A stretch of DNA of 64,000 bases from Streptococcus sp. HMSC072G04 (lineage in GTDB: Bacteria; Bacillota; Bacilli; Lactobacillales; Streptococcaceae). Under the pieces are notes generated by a model. That model was not told the DNA's origin. It made no database searches and saw nothing but the letters and a program-made list of their open reading frames with translations. The translations under genes and the position numbers were made by a program. Numbering within the stretch: the first letter of the stretch is position 1; the number at the start of each line of letters is the position of its first letter. Where the stretch lies: NCBI RefSeq assembly GCF_001813295.1, contig NZ_KV812007.1:26775-90774 (forward strand). Reading direction: 5' to 3'. Below are positions 44,835-56,912 of the stretch, in pieces.

Positions 44835-45287
44835 ATGGCTTATTCATTTCGCAATCCTAGTGATGGCATTATCAAACATTACCTAGAAACCAGCAAGATC
44901 ATCGCTGTAGTTGGATTATCTGATCGTGAAGATACAACCAGTCATCGTGTCAGCAAGGAGATGCAAGAGCGGGGCTATCGGATTATTCCTGTCAACCCCC
45001 GTGCAGCTGGTGGCCAGATCCTTGGAGAAACGGTGTATGCTAGCTTGCAGGAGATCCCTTTCCCAGTAGATATCGTCGATGTATACCGTCGAAGTGAGTT
45101 TTTACCAGATGTGGCATGTGATTTTATTGAGACGGATGCGAAAATTTTCTGGGCACAATTGGAGCTGGAAAATCAAGAAGCAGAAGAAATCCTTCGTGGA
45201 GCTGGACGAGAAGATATCGTCATGAACCGCTGTATCAAACGGGAACATACCCGACTGATCTTAGGAGACTCCCTATACGGTTTGTAA
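44835..45287 (+). CDS. CoA-binding domain protein (YccU/YneT family)
   Basis: The product is 150 residues from ATG 44835, after AAAAGGAG; the frame is open upstream through the polA terminator. A Rossmann-type CoA-binding fold covers the whole protein: IIAVVGLSDREDTTSHRVSKEMQERGYRIIPVNPR, DIVDVYRRSEF, and NRCIKREH at the end. It resembles the succinyl-CoA ligase alpha N-domain but lacks catalytic parts. Biochemical role is unknown. Confidence 0.85.
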   Translation: MAYSFRNPSDGIIKHYLETSKIIAVVGLSDREDTTSHRVSKEMQERGYRIIPVNPRAAGGQILGETVYASLQEIPFPVDIVDVYRRSEFLPDVACDFIETDAKIFWAQLELENQEAEEILRGAGREDIVMNRCIKREHTRLILGDSLYGL

Positions 45288-45307
45288 ATGATAAACAATT
45301 GACATAG

Positions 45308-45340
45308 AAGAAAACCCCAGCAAGCTGGGGTTTTCTTCTT
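45308..45340. terminator. Bidirectional terminator
   Basis: AAGAAAACCCCAG-CAAG-CTGGGGTTTTCTT is a perfect 13-pair hairpin serving the CoA-binding gene and the convergent DUF975 gene. Confidence 0.9.
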
Positions 45341-45344
45341 ACTC

Positions 45345-46214
45345 TTATTCAGTTTCATGGCTTGGATGGCCTGTAAAATGGCGCGGCCCTTGTTTAATCT
45401 GCTTGATTTGATCATAAAATGCAATTTGGCAGTTGATAAAGTAAGGCATGGTATAAAAGCCGATGACATCGCGCGTGAAGTAATTCAAGAAGTACCAACC
45501 AATCAAGGTTAGGTCGAGCACTAGGCGATTGCTGCGGAATCCTTTCATGGTTTCACGACTTTGGCGAAGGACTCCAAAGGCTCCCTTGTAGTCGCCGTCT
45601 CGTAATTGCTCGTAGAGGATCAATTCGACCAGGCTGAGACTGTAGTATTGTGGCAGGTAAAAGAGGAGGCCAATCAGGCCAAGTATGACACCAGCAGTCA
45701 TCAGAGGCATTTGTTGCATGAGAGATTGGAATTCAGGACTGGAAGCACTCAGAGTGCTAGGGTTGCTCACCTTATCGTAGATCGCCAAAAATCGAATGCT
45801 GGCGTAGGTGCTGATGAGACTACCCGCATAGAGGATGACTCCCCATAAAAAGAGGACGACTTGCTTCAAAATCAAGGTAGCAAATACAGAGGTAAAGCGA
45901 TCTTGTTTAAAGATATCTAACACCCGTGTTCGGTGCTCGATCTTGGGATTAATCGTATCTAAATAGCTAAAAGTCGCACCGACCACTAAAATGGAGATGA
46001 CAAAGGAGACGACGGAAGGAAAGAGCTGCCGCTGGATCATGTAGATACTTGCTTGCTGCAAGCTCATGTCCGGTAGTAGATCGACCAGATCTTGCCCACT
46101 TAAGAGAAAGTTAGCAAGAATGGTCAACAGGACCGGAAGAGCAAAAAGTATAGCTAAGCCCGGTTGCTGGACTTGCATGGTACGTGCCCGGAGGCGAATC
46201 AGTTTAAGGTTCAT
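45345..46214 (-). CDS. DUF975 family membrane protein
   Basis: The product is 289 residues from the ATG at 46214 (AGAGAG upstream; ATGs at 46232 and 46289 lack such a site). Five to six membrane segments are expected, including LAILFALPVLLTILANFLL near the N-terminus and FVISILVVGATFSYL. DUF975 proteins are widespread in streptococci without known function. It is divergent from tgt. Confidence 0.75.
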   Translation of the reverse strand: MNLKLIRLRARTMQVQQPGLAILFALPVLLTILANFLLSGQDLVDLLPDMSLQQASIYMIQRQLFPSVVSFVISILVVGATFSYLDTINPKIEHRTRVLDIFKQDRFTSVFATLILKQVVLFLWGVILYAGSLISTYASIRFLAIYDKVSNPSTLSASSPEFQSLMQQMPLMTAGVILGLIGLLFYLPQYYSLSLVELILYEQLRDGDYKGAFGVLRQSRETMKGFRSNRLVLDLTLIGWYFLNYFTRDVIGFYTMPYFINCQIAFYDQIKQIKQGPRHFTGHPSHETE

Positions 46215-46277
46215 AGATGATACTCTCTTCATAGTGGTACTTTTTATTATAACATAAGTCCGTGACAGAGCCGGTAA

Positions 46278-47507
<1,230 letters not shown>

Positions 47508-47567
47508 AAATAGATAAATAGGAAGAAAAAAGACTACAGCCATCTGAGAATAATAGGAATAACTTCT

Positions 47568-47684
47568 AGACGCAGTGGTTGATTGGTATCTTTGTTCGCT
47601 TGTTAAGCTCCAAAGATAACCTAATCAACTGTGCGGGGGCGAGACGACGAACAAATTGGATATAAATTTGTTCTGTCTCGCTCC
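47568..47684 (-). repeat. Dispersed intergenic repeat, copy 2
   Basis: In reverse orientation it shares GAGACAGAA, CGTCGT, CCGCACAGTTGA and CAACCACTGCGTCT with the element at 24935-25057. Its tgt-distal half folds as GGCGAGAC with GAACAAATT against AAATTTGTTC with GTCTCGCTCC, then CTTTTT, so it can act as the tgt terminator. It is the only element I see in 47,508-47,760. Confidence 0.7.
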
Positions 47685-47772
47685 CTTTTTCCTATATAAT
47701 AGCAACTTTTTAGTACTCTATTTTTCTCGAAAACACTTTCATCAAAAAAAAGAAAAAATCTTCTCAAATCCC

Positions 47773-47937
47773 TTGCATTAGGCCTTTGTTTGTGTTAAAC
47801 TACTATGGTGCTGTGAAAAACAGCTATTAGCTTTGATGCAAGAGGTTGCGACACGCTCGGTTGCATTGCCACGCAACGCGCGTCGGTTTTCTTGTGGAGC
47901 TAGCCTATTATCTTAAATAGACGAAAAGGAGAAAAAG
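47773..47937 (+). promoter_or_regulatory. Promoter and structured leader of the S10 operon
   Basis: TTGCAT (47773-47778), 17 bases, and TAAACT (47796-47801) form the promoter. The 130-base leader is GC-rich for this genome, with GCAAGAGGTTGCGAC and GCATTGCCACGCAACGC able to fold into stems. Firmicute S10 leaders are bound by L4 for feedback; that role here is inference. Confidence 0.6.
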
Positions 47938-48246
47938 ATGGCAAACAAAAAAATCCGCATCCGTTTGAAAGCGTACGAACACCGTACACTCGACACAGCG
48001 GCTGCAAAAATCGTAGAATCAGCTACTCGTACAGGTGCACAAGTTGCGGGTCCAATCCCACTTCCAACTGAGCGTAGCCTCTACACAATCATTCGTGCGA
48101 CTCACAAATACAAAGATTCTCGCGAACAATTCGAAATGCGTACACACAAACGTTTGATTGACATCATCAACCCAACTCAAAAAACAGTTGACGCTTTGAT
48201 GAAATTGGATCTTCCAAGTGGTGTAAACGTAGAAATCAAACTTTAA
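47938..48246 (+). CDS. rpsJ: Ribosomal protein S10
   Basis: The product is 102 residues, starting [19 protein letters not shown], with [14 protein letters not shown]. Also known as NusE, it takes part in transcription antitermination. First gene of the S10 operon, after AAAAGGAG. Confidence 0.97.
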   Translation: MANKKIRIRLKAYEHRTLDTAAAKIVESATRTGAQVAGPIPLPTERSLYTIIRATHKYKDSREQFEMRTHKRLIDIINPTQKTVDALMKLDLPSGVNVEIKL

Positions 48247-48327
48247 TCTAAAGCTTGATCCAGAGCATAAAAAACGCTCGTTAAAAACTTTTTGAATAAA
48301 AAACTATAGAAAAGGAACTATTTTCTC

Positions 48328-48954
48328 ATGACAAAAGGAATCTTAGGGAAAAAAGTGGGAATGACTCAAATCTTCACTGAAGCTGGCGAATTGATCCCTG
48401 TAACAGTTATCGAAGCAACTCCAAACGTTGTTCTTCAAGTTAAAACTGTTGAAACAGATGGTTACAACGCTATCCAAGTTGGTTTCGATGACAAACGCGA
48501 AGTATTGAGCAACAAACCTGCTAAAGGACATGTAGCAAAAGCTAACACGGCTCCTAAGCGCTTCATTCGTGAATTCAAAAACGTTGAAGGCTTGGAAGTT
48601 GGTGCTGAAATCACAGTTGACACTTTCGAAGCTGGAGACATTGTTGATGTAACTGGTACTTCTAAAGGTAAAGGTTTCCAAGGTGTTATCAAACGCCACG
48701 GACAATCACGTGGACCTATGGCTCACGGTTCTCGTTACCACCGTCGTCCAGGTTCTATGGGACCTGTTGCACCTAACCGCGTATTCAAAGGTAAAAACCT
48801 TGCAGGACGTATGGGTGGCGATCGTGTAACTATTCAAAACCTTGAAGTTGTACAAGTTGTTCCAGAAAAGAACGTTATCCTTATCAAAGGTAACGTACCA
48901 GGTGCTAAGAAATCTCTTATCACTATCAAGTCAGCAGTTAAAGCTGGTAAATAA
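48328..48954 (+). CDS. rplC: Ribosomal protein L3
   Basis: The product is 208 residues, starting [16 protein letters not shown]; the loop reaching the peptidyl transferase centre is [13 protein letters not shown]. It follows rpsJ after 81 bases without a terminator. Confidence 0.97.
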   Translation: MTKGILGKKVGMTQIFTEAGELIPVTVIEATPNVVLQVKTVETDGYNAIQVGFDDKREVLSNKPAKGHVAKANTAPKRFIREFKNVEGLEVGAEITVDTFEAGDIVDVTGTSKGKGFQGVIKRHGQSRGPMAHGSRYHRRPGSMGPVAPNRVFKGKNLAGRMGGDRVTIQNLEVVQVVPEKNVILIKGNVPGAKKSLITIKSAVKAGK

Positions 48955-48978
48955 TAAGGAAAGGGGAATACAGTCAAA

Positions 48979-49602
48979 ATGGCAAATGTAACATTATTCG
49001 ACCAAACTGGTAAACAAGCGGGCGAAGTTGTTTTGAACGATGCGATCTTTGGTATCGAACCAAACCAAGCAGTTGTATTTGATGTGATCATCAGCCAACG
49101 TGCTAGCCTTCGTCAAGGAACTCACGCAGTTAAAAACCGTTCAGCCGTTTCAGGTGGCGGACGCAAACCATGGCGTCAAAAAGGAACTGGACGTGCGCGT
49201 CAAGGTTCTATCCGCTCTCCACAATGGCGTGGTGGTGGAATCGTCTTCGGACCAACTCCACGTAGCTATGCGTACAAACTTCCTCAAAAAGTTCGTCGCC
49301 TTGCACTTAAATCTGTTTACTCAGAAAAAGTTGCTGAAAACAAATTTGTAGCCGTTGATTCTCTTGAATTTACAGCTCCAAAAACTGCTGAATTTGCAAA
49401 AGTTCTTGCAGCTTTGAGCATCGATTCTAAAGTCCTTGTTATTCTTGAAGAAGGAAATGAATTCGCAGCTCTTTCAGCTCGTAACCTTCCAAACGTGAAA
49501 GTTGCGACTGCTACAACTGCAAGTGTTCTTGACATCGCAAATAGTGACAAACTTCTTGTTACTCAAGCAGCTATCTCTAAAATCGAGGAGGTTCTTGCAT
49601 AA
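48979..49602 (+). CDS. rplD: Ribosomal protein L4
   Basis: The product is 207 residues. The loop lining the exit tunnel has [19 protein letters not shown], the site where macrolide resistance changes occur, and it is wild-type looking. L4 is the likely feedback regulator of the operon. Its stop overlaps the rplW start. Confidence 0.97.
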   Translation: MANVTLFDQTGKQAGEVVLNDAIFGIEPNQAVVFDVIISQRASLRQGTHAVKNRSAVSGGGRKPWRQKGTGRARQGSIRSPQWRGGGIVFGPTPRSYAYKLPQKVRRLALKSVYSEKVAENKFVAVDSLEFTAPKTAEFAKVLAALSIDSKVLVILEEGNEFAALSARNLPNVKVATATTASVLDIANSDKLLVTQAAISKIEEVLA

Positions 49603-49898
49603 TGAATTTGTATGATGTTATCAAAAAACCTGTTATCACTGAAAAGTCAATGGCTCAACTTGAAGCAGGCAAATATGTATTCGAAGTTGACACTCGCGCT
49701 CACAAACTTTTGATCAAACAAGCTGTTGAAGCAGCGTTTGAAGGTGTAAAAGTTGCGAATGTGAACACTGTAAACGTAAAACCTAAAGCAAAACGCGTTG
49801 GACGTTACACTGGTTTTACTTCAAAAACTAAAAAAGCTATCATCACGCTTGCAGCTGATTCTAAAGCAATCGAGTTGTTTGCTACTGAAGCTGAATAA
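49602..49898 (+). CDS. rplW: Ribosomal protein L23
   Basis: The product is 98 residues, starting [17 protein letters not shown]. It lies at the tunnel exit and binds trigger factor and SRP. Overlap by one base with rplD implies coupled translation. Confidence 0.96.
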   Translation: MNLYDVIKKPVITEKSMAQLEAGKYVFEVDTRAHKLLIKQAVEAAFEGVKVANVNTVNVKPKAKRVGRYTGFTSKTKKAIITLAADSKAIELFATEAE

Positions 49899-49915
49899 TC
49901 TAAGGAGGAAATATC

Positions 49916-50749
49916 GTGGGAATTCGTGTTTATAAACCAACAACAAACGGTCGCCGTAATATGACTTCTTTGGATTTTGCTGAAATCACAACAAACACAC
50001 CTGAGAAAACTTTGCTTGTTTCTCTTAAAAACAAAGCAGGTCGTAACAACAACGGTCGTATCACTGTTCGTCACCAAGGTGGTGGACACAAACGTCATTA
50101 CCGTTTGATCGATTTCAAACGTAACAAAGATGGAGTTGAAGCAGTCGTTAAAACGATCGAATACGATCCAAACCGCTCAGCTAACATCGCGCTTGTACAC
50201 TACACTGACGGTGTGAAAGCTTACATCATCGCCCCTAAAGGTCTTGAAGTAGGTCAACGCATCGTATCAGGACCAGAAGCAGATATCAAAGTCGGGAATG
50301 CTCTTCCACTTGCTAACATCCCAGTTGGTACTTTGATCCACAACATCGAATTGAAACCTGGTAAAGGTGGAGAATTGGTACGTGCTGCTGGAGCCTCTGC
50401 TCAAGTATTGGGTTCTGAAGGTAAATATGTACTTGTTCGTCTTCAATCAGGCGAAGTTCGTATGATTCTTGGAACTTGCCGTGCTACAGTTGGTGTTGTC
50501 GGAAACGAACAACATGGACTTGTTAACCTTGGTAAAGCGGGACGTAACCGCTGGAAAGGTGTTCGCCCTACAGTTCGTGGTTCTGTAATGAACCCGAATG
50601 ATCACCCACACGGTGGTGGTGAAGGTAAAGCACCAGTTGGACGTAAAGCGCCATCTACTCCTTGGGGTAAACCTGCGCTTGGTCTTAAAACTCGTAACAA
50701 GAAAGCGAAATCTGACAAACTTATCGTTCGTCGTCGCAACCAAAAATAA
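49916..50749 (+). CDS. rplB: Ribosomal protein L2
   Basis: The product is 277 residues with GTG start after [21 protein letters not shown] at the start and [13 protein letters not shown] near the C-terminus, with the histidine near the peptidyl transferase centre, are conserved. Confidence 0.97.
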   Translation: MGIRVYKPTTNGRRNMTSLDFAEITTNTPEKTLLVSLKNKAGRNNNGRITVRHQGGGHKRHYRLIDFKRNKDGVEAVVKTIEYDPNRSANIALVHYTDGVKAYIIAPKGLEVGQRIVSGPEADIKVGNALPLANIPVGTLIHNIELKPGKGGELVRAAGASAQVLGSEGKYVLVRLQSGEVRMILGTCRATVGVVGNEQHGLVNLGKAGRNRWKGVRPTVRGSVMNPNDHPHGGGEGKAPVGRKAPSTPWGKPALGLKTRNKKAKSDKLIVRRRNQK

Positions 50750-50787
50750 TCATAAGCAACTAGCTTACACTTTCCGCCAGCTCGGTA

Positions 50788-50804
50788 GCGCTGCTTAGCA
50801 GCGC
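50788..50804 (+). other. Intergenic hairpin between rplB and rpsS
   Basis: GCGCTGC-TTA-GCAGCGC, a perfect seven-pair stem without T-run, perhaps an mRNA processing or stability element. Confidence 0.5.
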
Positions 50805-50845
50805 AAGCCGCTGTGGTACTAAATTTTAAAGGAGAAAATTACAAA

Positions 50846-51127
50846 ATGGGACGTAGTCTTAAAAAAGGACCTTTCGTCGATGAGCATTTGATGAAAAAAG
50901 TTGAAGCTCAAGCAAACGACGAAAAGAAAAAAGTAATTAAAACTTGGTCACGTCGTTCAACGATCTTCCCAAGTTTCATCGGATACACTATCGCAGTTTA
51001 TGATGGACGTAAACATGTACCTGTTTACATCCAAGAAGACATGGTAGGTCACAAGCTTGGTGAATTTGCACCAACTCGTACTTACAAAGGTCACGCGGCA
51101 GACGACAAGAAGACACGTAGAAAATAA
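50846..51127 (+). CDS. rpsS: Ribosomal protein S19
   Basis: The product is 93 residues from ATG 50846 ([15 protein letters not shown]), preceded by AAAGGAG; the frame extends upstream, but family proteins begin here. [15 protein letters not shown] is typical. Confidence 0.97.
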
Positions 51128-51138
51128 GGAGAACATAA

Positions 51139-51483
51139 ATGGCAGAAATTACTTCAGCTAAAGCAATGGCTCGTACAGTGCGTGTTTCACCTCGTAAATC
51201 ACGTCTTGTTCTTGACAACATCCGTGGTAAAAGCGTAGCCGATGCCATCGCTATTTTGACATTCACACCAAACAAAGCTGCAGGGATCATCCTTAAAGTG
51301 TTGAACTCAGCAGTAGCAAACGCTGAAAACAACTTTGGTTTGGAAAAAGCTAACTTGGTAGTATCTGAAGCATTCGCAAACGAAGGACCAACAATGAAAC
51401 GTTTCCGTCCACGTGCGAAAGGTTCAGCTTCACCAATCAACAAACGTACAGCTCACATCACAGTAGCTGTTGCAGAAAAATAA
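51139..51483 (+). CDS. rplV: Ribosomal protein L22
   Basis: The product is 114 residues, with [18 protein letters not shown] and the tunnel hairpin [19 protein letters not shown]. No insertion or deletion in the macrolide-linked loop is evident. Confidence 0.97.
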   Translation: MAEITSAKAMARTVRVSPRKSRLVLDNIRGKSVADAIAILTFTPNKAAGIILKVLNSAVANAENNFGLEKANLVVSEAFANEGPTMKRFRPRAKGSASPINKRTAHITVAVAEK

Positions 51484-51495
51484 GGAGGTAAACTC

Positions 51496-52149
51496 GTGGG
51501 TCAAAAAGTACATCCAATTGGTATGCGTGTTGGTATCATCCGTGATTGGGATGCCAAATGGTATGCTGAAAAAGAATACGCGGATTACCTTCATGAAGAT
51601 CTTGCAATCCGTAAATTCATTCAAAAAGAATTGGCTGACGCAGCCGTTTCAACTATTGAAATCGAACGCGCAGTAAACAAAGTTAACGTTTCTCTTCACA
51701 CTGCTAAACCAGGTATGGTTATCGGTAAAGGTGGAGCAAACGTTGATGCACTTCGTGTAGCTCTTAACAAATTGACTGGTAAACAAGTACACATCAACAT
51801 CATTGAGATCAAACGTCCTGACTTGGATGCTCACCTTGTTGGTGAAGGAATTGCTCGTCAATTGGAACAACGTGTTGCTTTCCGTCGTGCACAAAAACAA
51901 GCGATCCAACGTGCTATGCGTGCTGGAGCTAAAGGAATCAAAACTCAAGTATCAGGTCGTTTGAACGGTGCAGATATTGCCCGTGCAGAAGGATACTCTG
52001 AAGGAACTGTTCCGCTTCACACACTTCGCGCTGATATCGATTACGCTTGGGAAGAAGCAGACACTACTTACGGTAAACTTGGTGTTAAAGTATGGATCTA
52101 CCGTGGTGAAGTTCTTCCAGCTCGTAAAGACGCTAAAGGAGGTAAATAA
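51496..52149 (+). CDS. rpsC: Ribosomal protein S3
   Basis: The product is 217 residues with GTG start after [24 protein letters not shown] at the start; the KH domain has [13 protein letters not shown]. Confidence 0.97.
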   Translation: MGQKVHPIGMRVGIIRDWDAKWYAEKEYADYLHEDLAIRKFIQKELADAAVSTIEIERAVNKVNVSLHTAKPGMVIGKGGANVDALRVALNKLTGKQVHINIIEIKRPDLDAHLVGEGIARQLEQRVAFRRAQKQAIQRAMRAGAKGIKTQVSGRLNGADIARAEGYSEGTVPLHTLRADIDYAWEEADTTYGKLGVKVWIYRGEVLPARKDAKGGK

Positions 52150-52152
52150 CCA

Positions 52153-52566
52153 ATGTTAGTACCTAAACGTGTAAAACACCGTCGCGAATTCCGTGGTAAA
52201 ATGCGCGGTGAAGCAAAAGGTGGAAAAGAAGTAGCATTCGGTGAATACGGTCTTCAAGCTACAACTAGCCACTGGATCACAAACCGTCAAATCGAAGCTG
52301 CTCGTATCGCCATGACTCGTTACATGAAACGTGGTGGTAAAGTTTGGATTAAGATTTTCCCACACAAATCATACACCGCTAAAGCTATCGGGGTACGTAT
52401 GGGATCTGGTAAAGGGGCTCCTGAAGGTTGGGTAGCACCAGTTAAACGTGGTAAAGTGATGTTCGAAATCGCTGGTGTATCTGAAGAGATCGCACGCGAA
52501 GCACTTCGTCTTGCTAGCCACAAATTGCCAGTTAAAACTAAATTTGTGAAACGTGAAGCAGAATAA
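52153..52566 (+). CDS. rplP: Ribosomal protein L16
   Basis: The product is 137 residues, starting [17 protein letters not shown], with [17 protein letters not shown] near the centre of tRNA binding. Three bases after rpsC, so translation is coupled. Confidence 0.97.
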   Translation: MLVPKRVKHRREFRGKMRGEAKGGKEVAFGEYGLQATTSHWITNRQIEAARIAMTRYMKRGGKVWIKIFPHKSYTAKAIGVRMGSGKGAPEGWVAPVKRGKVMFEIAGVSEEIAREALRLASHKLPVKTKFVKREAE

Positions 52567-52575
52567 GGAGAGGTC

Positions 52576-52782
52576 ATGAAACTTACAGAAGTAAAAGAAT
52601 TTGTTAAAGAACTTCGTGGTCTTTCTCAAGAAGAACTCGCGAAGCGTGAAAATGAATTGAAGAAAGAATTGTTTGAACTTCGTTTCCAAGCAGCTGCTGG
52701 TCAATTGGAACAAACTGGACGTTTGAAAGAAGTGAAAAAACAAATCGCTCGTATCAAAACTGTTCAATCAGAAGCTAAATAA
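52576..52782 (+). CDS. rpmC: Ribosomal protein L29
   Basis: The product is 68 residues, two helices, with [18 protein letters not shown] as family core. GGAGAGG precedes the ATG. Confidence 0.96.
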   Translation: MKLTEVKEFVKELRGLSQEELAKRENELKKELFELRFQAAAGQLEQTGRLKEVKKQIARIKTVQSEAK

Positions 52783-52805
52783 TAGACTAGGGAAGGAGAA
52801 TTTCA

Positions 52806-53066
52806 ATGGAACGCAATAATCGTAAAGTTCTTGTTGGACGCGTTGTGTCTGACAAAATGGACAAAACAATCACAGTTGTAGTTGAAACTAAACGTAACCA
52901 CCCAGTCTATGGTAAACGTATCAACTATTCTAAAAAATACAAAGCTCATGATGAAAACAATGTTGCTAAAGAAGGCGATATCGTTCGTATCATGGAAACT
53001 CGTCCGCTTTCAGCTACAAAACGCTTCCGTCTTGTAGAAGTCGTTGAAGAAGCGGTCATCATCTAA
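52806..53066 (+). CDS. rpsQ: Ribosomal protein S17
   Basis: The product is 86 residues. The OB fold has [17 protein letters not shown] and the C-terminal [14 protein letters not shown]. Confidence 0.97.
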
Positions 53067-53091
53067 TCATACCTGAAAGGAGAAAACGTAA

Positions 53092-53460
53092 ATGATTCAA
53101 ACAGAAACTCGTTTGAAAGTCGCTGACAACAGTGGCGCACGCGAAATCTTGACAATCAAAGTTCTTGGTGGTTCAAAACGTAAATTCGCGAGCATCGGTG
53201 ATGTAATCGTTGCATCTGTAAAACAAGCTACTCCTGGTGGTGCGGTTAAGAAAGGTGACGTTGTAAAAGCTGTTATCGTTCGTACTAAATCAGGTGCTCG
53301 TCGTAAAGATGGTTCATACATCAAGTTCGACGAAAATGCAGCAGTGATCATCCGTGACGACAAAACTCCTCGCGGAACTCGTATCTTTGGCCCAGTTGCA
53401 CGTGAATTGCGTGACGGTGGATTCATGAAGATCGTATCACTTGCTCCAGAAGTACTTTAA
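53092..53460 (+). CDS. rplN: Ribosomal protein L14
   Basis: The product is 122 residues, starting [19 protein letters not shown], with [20 protein letters not shown] gap of 74 bases follows before rplX, carrying two hairpins. Confidence 0.97.
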   Translation: MIQTETRLKVADNSGAREILTIKVLGGSKRKFASIGDVIVASVKQATPGGAVKKGDVVKAVIVRTKSGARRKDGSYIKFDENAAVIIRDDKTPRGTRIFGPVARELRDGGFMKIVSLAPEVL

Positions 53461-53483
53461 TCAATAAAAAAACAAACACAGTC

Positions 53484-53512
53484 CCCTGGCTCAGCCAGGG
53501 TGCCCATCGGGC
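53484..53512 (+). other. Hairpins between rplN and rplX
   Basis: CCCTGGCT-C-AGCCAGGG (53484-53500) is an almost perfect palindrome, followed by GCCC-ATC-GGGC (53502-53512). No T-run, so this is more likely an RNA processing or pausing site than a terminator. Confidence 0.5.
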
Positions 53513-53534
53513 GTAAGAATAAAAGGAGAATAAA

Positions 53535-53840
53535 ATGTTTGTAAAAAAAGGCGACAAAGTTCGCGTTATCGCTGGTAAAGACAAAGGCGTAGAAGCTGTT
53601 GTTCTTACTGCTCTTCCAAAAGTAAATAAAGTTGTTGTAGAAGGTGTAAACATCATCAAGAAACACCAACGTCCAAATAACGAAAACCCTCAAGGTGCAA
53701 TCGTTGAAAAAGAAGCTCCAATCCATGCTTCTAACGTTCAAGTTTTGGACAAAAACGGTGTTGCTGGACGTGTTGGCTACAAATTTGTAGACGGCAAAAA
53801 AGTTCGCTACAACAAAAAATCAGGCGAAGTGCTTGACTAA
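53535..53840 (+). CDS. rplX: Ribosomal protein L24
   Basis: The product is 101 residues with the KOW motif [19 protein letters not shown]. It starts 50S assembly. Confidence 0.97.
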   Translation: MFVKKGDKVRVIAGKDKGVEAVVLTALPKVNKVVVEGVNIIKKHQRPNNENPQGAIVEKEAPIHASNVQVLDKNGVAGRVGYKFVDGKKVRYNKKSGEVLD

Positions 53841-53863
53841 TCACGAAGGAAAGGAGAAGTATA

Positions 53864-54406
53864 ATGGCTAATCGTTTAAAAGAAAAATACCTTAATGAAG
53901 TAGTACCATCATTGACTGAACAGTTCAACTATTCATCAGTTATGGCTGTGCCAAAAGTTGATAAAATCGTTTTGAACATGGGTGTTGGTGATGCAGTATC
54001 AAATGCTAAAAACCTTGAAAAAGCTGCTGAAGAGCTTGCTTTGATCTCAGGTCAAAAACCATTGATCACTAAGGCTAAAAAATCAATCGCCGGCTTCCGT
54101 CTTCGTGAAGGTGTTGCGATCGGTGCAAAAGTTACCCTTCGTGGTGAACGTATGTACGAATTCTTGGATAAATTGGTAACAGTTTCACTTCCACGTGTAC
54201 GTGACTTCCATGGTGTTCCAACAAAATCATTTGATGGACGCGGAAACTACACACTTGGTGTGAAAGAACAATTGATCTTCCCAGAAATCAACTTTGATGA
54301 TGTTGATAAAACTCGTGGTTTGGATATCGTAATCGTAACTACAGCGAACACAGACGAAGAATCACGTGCATTGCTTACTGGCCTCGGTATGCCGTTTGCA
54401 AAATAA
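53864..54406 (+). CDS. rplE: Ribosomal protein L5
   Basis: The product is 180 residues. [36 protein letters not shown] and [19 protein letters not shown] are conserved. Binds 5S rRNA. Confidence 0.97.
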   Translation: MANRLKEKYLNEVVPSLTEQFNYSSVMAVPKVDKIVLNMGVGDAVSNAKNLEKAAEELALISGQKPLITKAKKSIAGFRLREGVAIGAKVTLRGERMYEFLDKLVTVSLPRVRDFHGVPTKSFDGRGNYTLGVKEQLIFPEINFDDVDKTRGLDIVIVTTANTDEESRALLTGLGMPFAK

Positions 54407-54423
54407 TATAGGAGGTAAAACTA

Positions 54424-54609
54424 ATGGCTAAAAAATCTATGATTGCTAAGAACAAACGCCCAGCGAAGTTCTCTACTCAAGCATACACTCGCTGTGAACG
54501 TTGTGGACGTCCACACTCAGTTTACCGCAAGTTTAAACTTTGCCGTGTTTGCTTCCGTGAATTGGCATACAAAGGTCAAATCCCAGGTGTCACAAAAGCA
54601 TCTTGGTAA
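54424..54609 (+). CDS. rpsN: Ribosomal protein S14, zinc-binding type
   Basis: The product is 61 residues with [20 protein letters not shown], the zinc ribbon of the short type Z S14. Confidence 0.96.
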   Translation: MAKKSMIAKNKRPAKFSTQAYTRCERCGRPHSVYRKFKLCRVCFRELAYKGQIPGVTKASW

Positions 54610-54630
54610 TAGCATGATACAAAGAGCGTA

Positions 54631-54706
54631 ACAACCCCAGCAAAAATAGGAGATTTGGTGCAGGAGCGTTGCTCCAAGACAAATCTATCTTTTTTGCCCA
54701 GGTTGT
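54631..54706. repeat. Long nested hairpin between rpsN and rpsH
   Basis: ACAACC/GGTTGT, GCAAAAA/TTTTTGC, AGATTTG/CAAATCT and GGAGC/GCTCC pair in nested order within 76 bases; an outer pair TGATACA/TGTATCA may extend it. The gap of 212 bases is long for this operon. It could be an inserted MITE-like element or an RNA control or processing structure. Confidence 0.65.
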
Positions 54707-54821
54707 AGCTCGTGTTCAAATGAGTATATTCTCGTTTGCATGTATCAAAAATATCTGAGCCTAGCTCAATCATTAACTAGCAAGTGCAACTTGCAAACTA
54801 CTAGTAAGAGGAGAAATTATA

Positions 54822-55220
54822 ATGGTTATGACTGACCCAATCGCAGACTTCCTTACACGTATTCGTAACGCTAACCAAGCAAAACACGAAGTACTTGAAG
54901 TACCTGCATCAAACATCAAAAAAGGGATTGCTGAAATCCTTAAACGCGAAGGTTTTGTAAAAAACGTTGAATTCATCGAAGATGACAAACAAGGCATCAT
55001 CCGTGTATTCTTGAAATACGGACAAAACGGTGAAAAAGTTATCACAAACTTGAAACGTGTATCTAAACCAGGTTTGCGTGTTTACAAAAAACGTGAAGAT
55101 CTTCCAAAAGTTCTTAACGGACTTGGAATTGCTATCCTTTCAACTTCTGAAGGTTTGCTTACTGATAAAGAAGCACGCCAAAAGAACGTTGGTGGGGAAG
55201 TTATCGCTTACGTTTGGTAA
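54822..55220 (+). CDS. rpsH: Ribosomal protein S8
   Basis: The product is 132 residues, starting [19 protein letters not shown], with [21 protein letters not shown] at the end. S8 is the translational regulator of the spc operon in other bacteria. AAGAGGAG precedes the start. Confidence 0.97.
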   Translation: MVMTDPIADFLTRIRNANQAKHEVLEVPASNIKKGIAEILKREGFVKNVEFIEDDKQGIIRVFLKYGQNGEKVITNLKRVSKPGLRVYKKREDLPKVLNGLGIAILSTSEGLLTDKEARQKNVGGEVIAYVW

Positions 55221-55409
55221 TATTTAGCTCCCACTTTCGTTGTGACTCTTCGTTATTGTCTCTTGCCTAACCCAAAGTTTTGTCTGCGAGACAATGCCTC
55301 GATTCACTTAGAAATTGAGACCTAAACATTAACTTTTAAATCAAAAAGATTTAAACCCCGTGAAAACTGGCCTGAAAAGGCCTGACAATTTAACAGGAGA
55401 ATAAAAAAC

Positions 55410-55946
55410 ATGTCACGTATTGGTAATAAAGTTATCGTGTTGCCTGCTGGTGTTGAAATCACTAACAATGACAACGTTGTAACTGTAAAAGGACCTAAAG
55501 GAGAACTTACTCGTGAGTTCTCAAAAGATATTGAAATCCGTGTGGAAGGTACTGAAGTAACACTTCACCGTCCAAACGATTCAAAAGAAATGAAAACAAT
55601 CCACGGAACAACTCGTGCCCTTTTGAACAACATGGTTACTGGTGTATCAGAAGGATTCAAGAAAGAACTTGAAATGCGCGGGGTTGGATACCGTGCACAA
55701 CTTCAAGGATCAAAACTTGTTTTGGCTGTTGGTAAATCACACCCAGACGAAGTTGAAGCTCCAGAAGGAATTACTTTTGAACTTCCAAACCCAACAACAA
55801 TCGTTGTTAGCGGAATTTCAAAAGAAGTAGTTGGTCAAACAGCTGCTTATGTACGTAGCCTTCGTTCACCTGAACCATACAAAGGTAAAGGGATCCGTTA
55901 TGTTGGTGAATACGTTCGCCGTAAAGAAGGTAAAACAGGTAAATAA
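55410..55946 (+). CDS. rplF: Ribosomal protein L6
   Basis: The product is 178 residues, starting [39 protein letters not shown] near the C-terminus is the L6 signature. It is preceded by a 189-base gap with short repeats (AAACTGGCCTGAAAAGGCC) but no terminator. Confidence 0.97.
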   Translation: MSRIGNKVIVLPAGVEITNNDNVVTVKGPKGELTREFSKDIEIRVEGTEVTLHRPNDSKEMKTIHGTTRALLNNMVTGVSEGFKKELEMRGVGYRAQLQGSKLVLAVGKSHPDEVEAPEGITFELPNPTTIVVSGISKEVVGQTAAYVRSLRSPEPYKGKGIRYVGEYVRRKEGKTGK

Positions 55947-55952
55947 TGTAGC

Positions 55953-55971
55953 TTGGTTGTTTTTCAACCAA
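55953..55971 (+). other. Hairpin between rplF and rplR
   Basis: TTGGTTG-TTTTT-CAACCAA, a perfect seven-pair stem within the 83-base gap. Confidence 0.45.
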
Positions 55972-56029
55972 CCTTCATCTTACCAACTCAGTGCTTAGCA
56001 CATGATTTTAAAATTAAGAGGTGAAAATT

Positions 56030-56386
56030 GTGATTTCGAAACCAGATAAAAACAAAATCCGTCAAAAACGCCACCGTCGCGTTCGCGGAAAACTCTCTGG
56101 AACTGCTGATCGCCCACGTTTGAACGTATTCCGTTCTAATACAGGCATCTACGCTCAAGTAATTGATGACGTAGCGGGTGTAACGCTCGCAAGCGCTTCA
56201 ACTCTTGACAAAGAAGTTTCAAAAGGAACTAAAACTGAACAAGCCGTTGTTGTCGGCAAACTTGTTGCTGAACGTGCAGTTGCTAAAGGTATTTCTGAAG
56301 TGGTGTTCGACCGCGGTGGATATCTATATCACGGACGTGTTAAAGCTTTGGCTGATGCAGCTCGTGAAAACGGATTGAAATTCTAA
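56030..56386 (+). CDS. rplR: Ribosomal protein L18
   Basis: The product is 118 residues from GTG 56030 ([20 protein letters not shown]), which follows AAGAGGTG; a GTG nine bases earlier is part of that site. Binds 5S rRNA. Confidence 0.95.
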   Translation: MISKPDKNKIRQKRHRRVRGKLSGTADRPRLNVFRSNTGIYAQVIDDVAGVTLASASTLDKEVSKGTKTEQAVVVGKLVAERAVAKGISEVVFDRGGYLYHGRVKALADAARENGLKF

Positions 56387-56403
56387 TAGGAGGACACTAG
56401 AAA

Positions 56404-56898
56404 ATGGCATTTAAAGATAATGCAGTTGAACTTGAAGAACGCGTAGTTGCCATCAACCGTGTAACAAAAGTTGTTAAAGGTGGACGTCGTCTTCGTTTTG
56501 CAGCTCTTGTAGTTGTTGGTGACCGTAATGGCCGTGTTGGATTTGGTACTGGTAAAGCTCAAGAAGTTCCAGAAGCAATCCGTAAGGCTGTTGAAGATGC
56601 TAAGAAAAACTTGATCGAAGTTCCTATGGTTGGAACAACAATTCCACACGAAGTAACATCAGTATTTGGTGGAGCTCGTGTATTGTTGAAACCAGCTATC
56701 GAAGGGGCTGGGGTTGCTGCAGGTGGAGCAGTTCGTGCCGTTGTCGAATTGGCAGGTATTGCAGATGTTACATCTAAATCACTTGGATCAAACACTCCAA
56801 TCAACATCGTTCGTGCAACTGTTAACGGTTTAGCACAATTGAAACGCGCTGATGAAGTTGCTGCCCTTCGTGGTATTTCAGTTTCTGACTTGGCTTAA
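56404..56898 (+). CDS. rpsE: Ribosomal protein S5
   Basis: The product is 164 residues. [19 protein letters not shown] is the N-domain; the spectinomycin-contact loop is VVKGGRR. No change in it is seen. Confidence 0.97.
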   Translation: MAFKDNAVELEERVVAINRVTKVVKGGRRLRFAALVVVGDRNGRVGFGTGKAQEVPEAIRKAVEDAKKNLIEVPMVGTTIPHEVTSVFGGARVLLKPAIEGAGVAAGGAVRAVVELAGIADVTSKSLGSNTPINIVRATVNGLAQLKRADEVAALRGISVSDLA

Positions 56899-56912
56899 GA
56901 AAGGAGATTCAA

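Noticed and set aside
48343..49091. Long reading frames opposite rplC and rplD, and similar ones throughout the ribosomal operon
   Set aside because: They are mirror images of strongly biased codon use in the real genes and have no ribosome binding sites or protein-like sequence.
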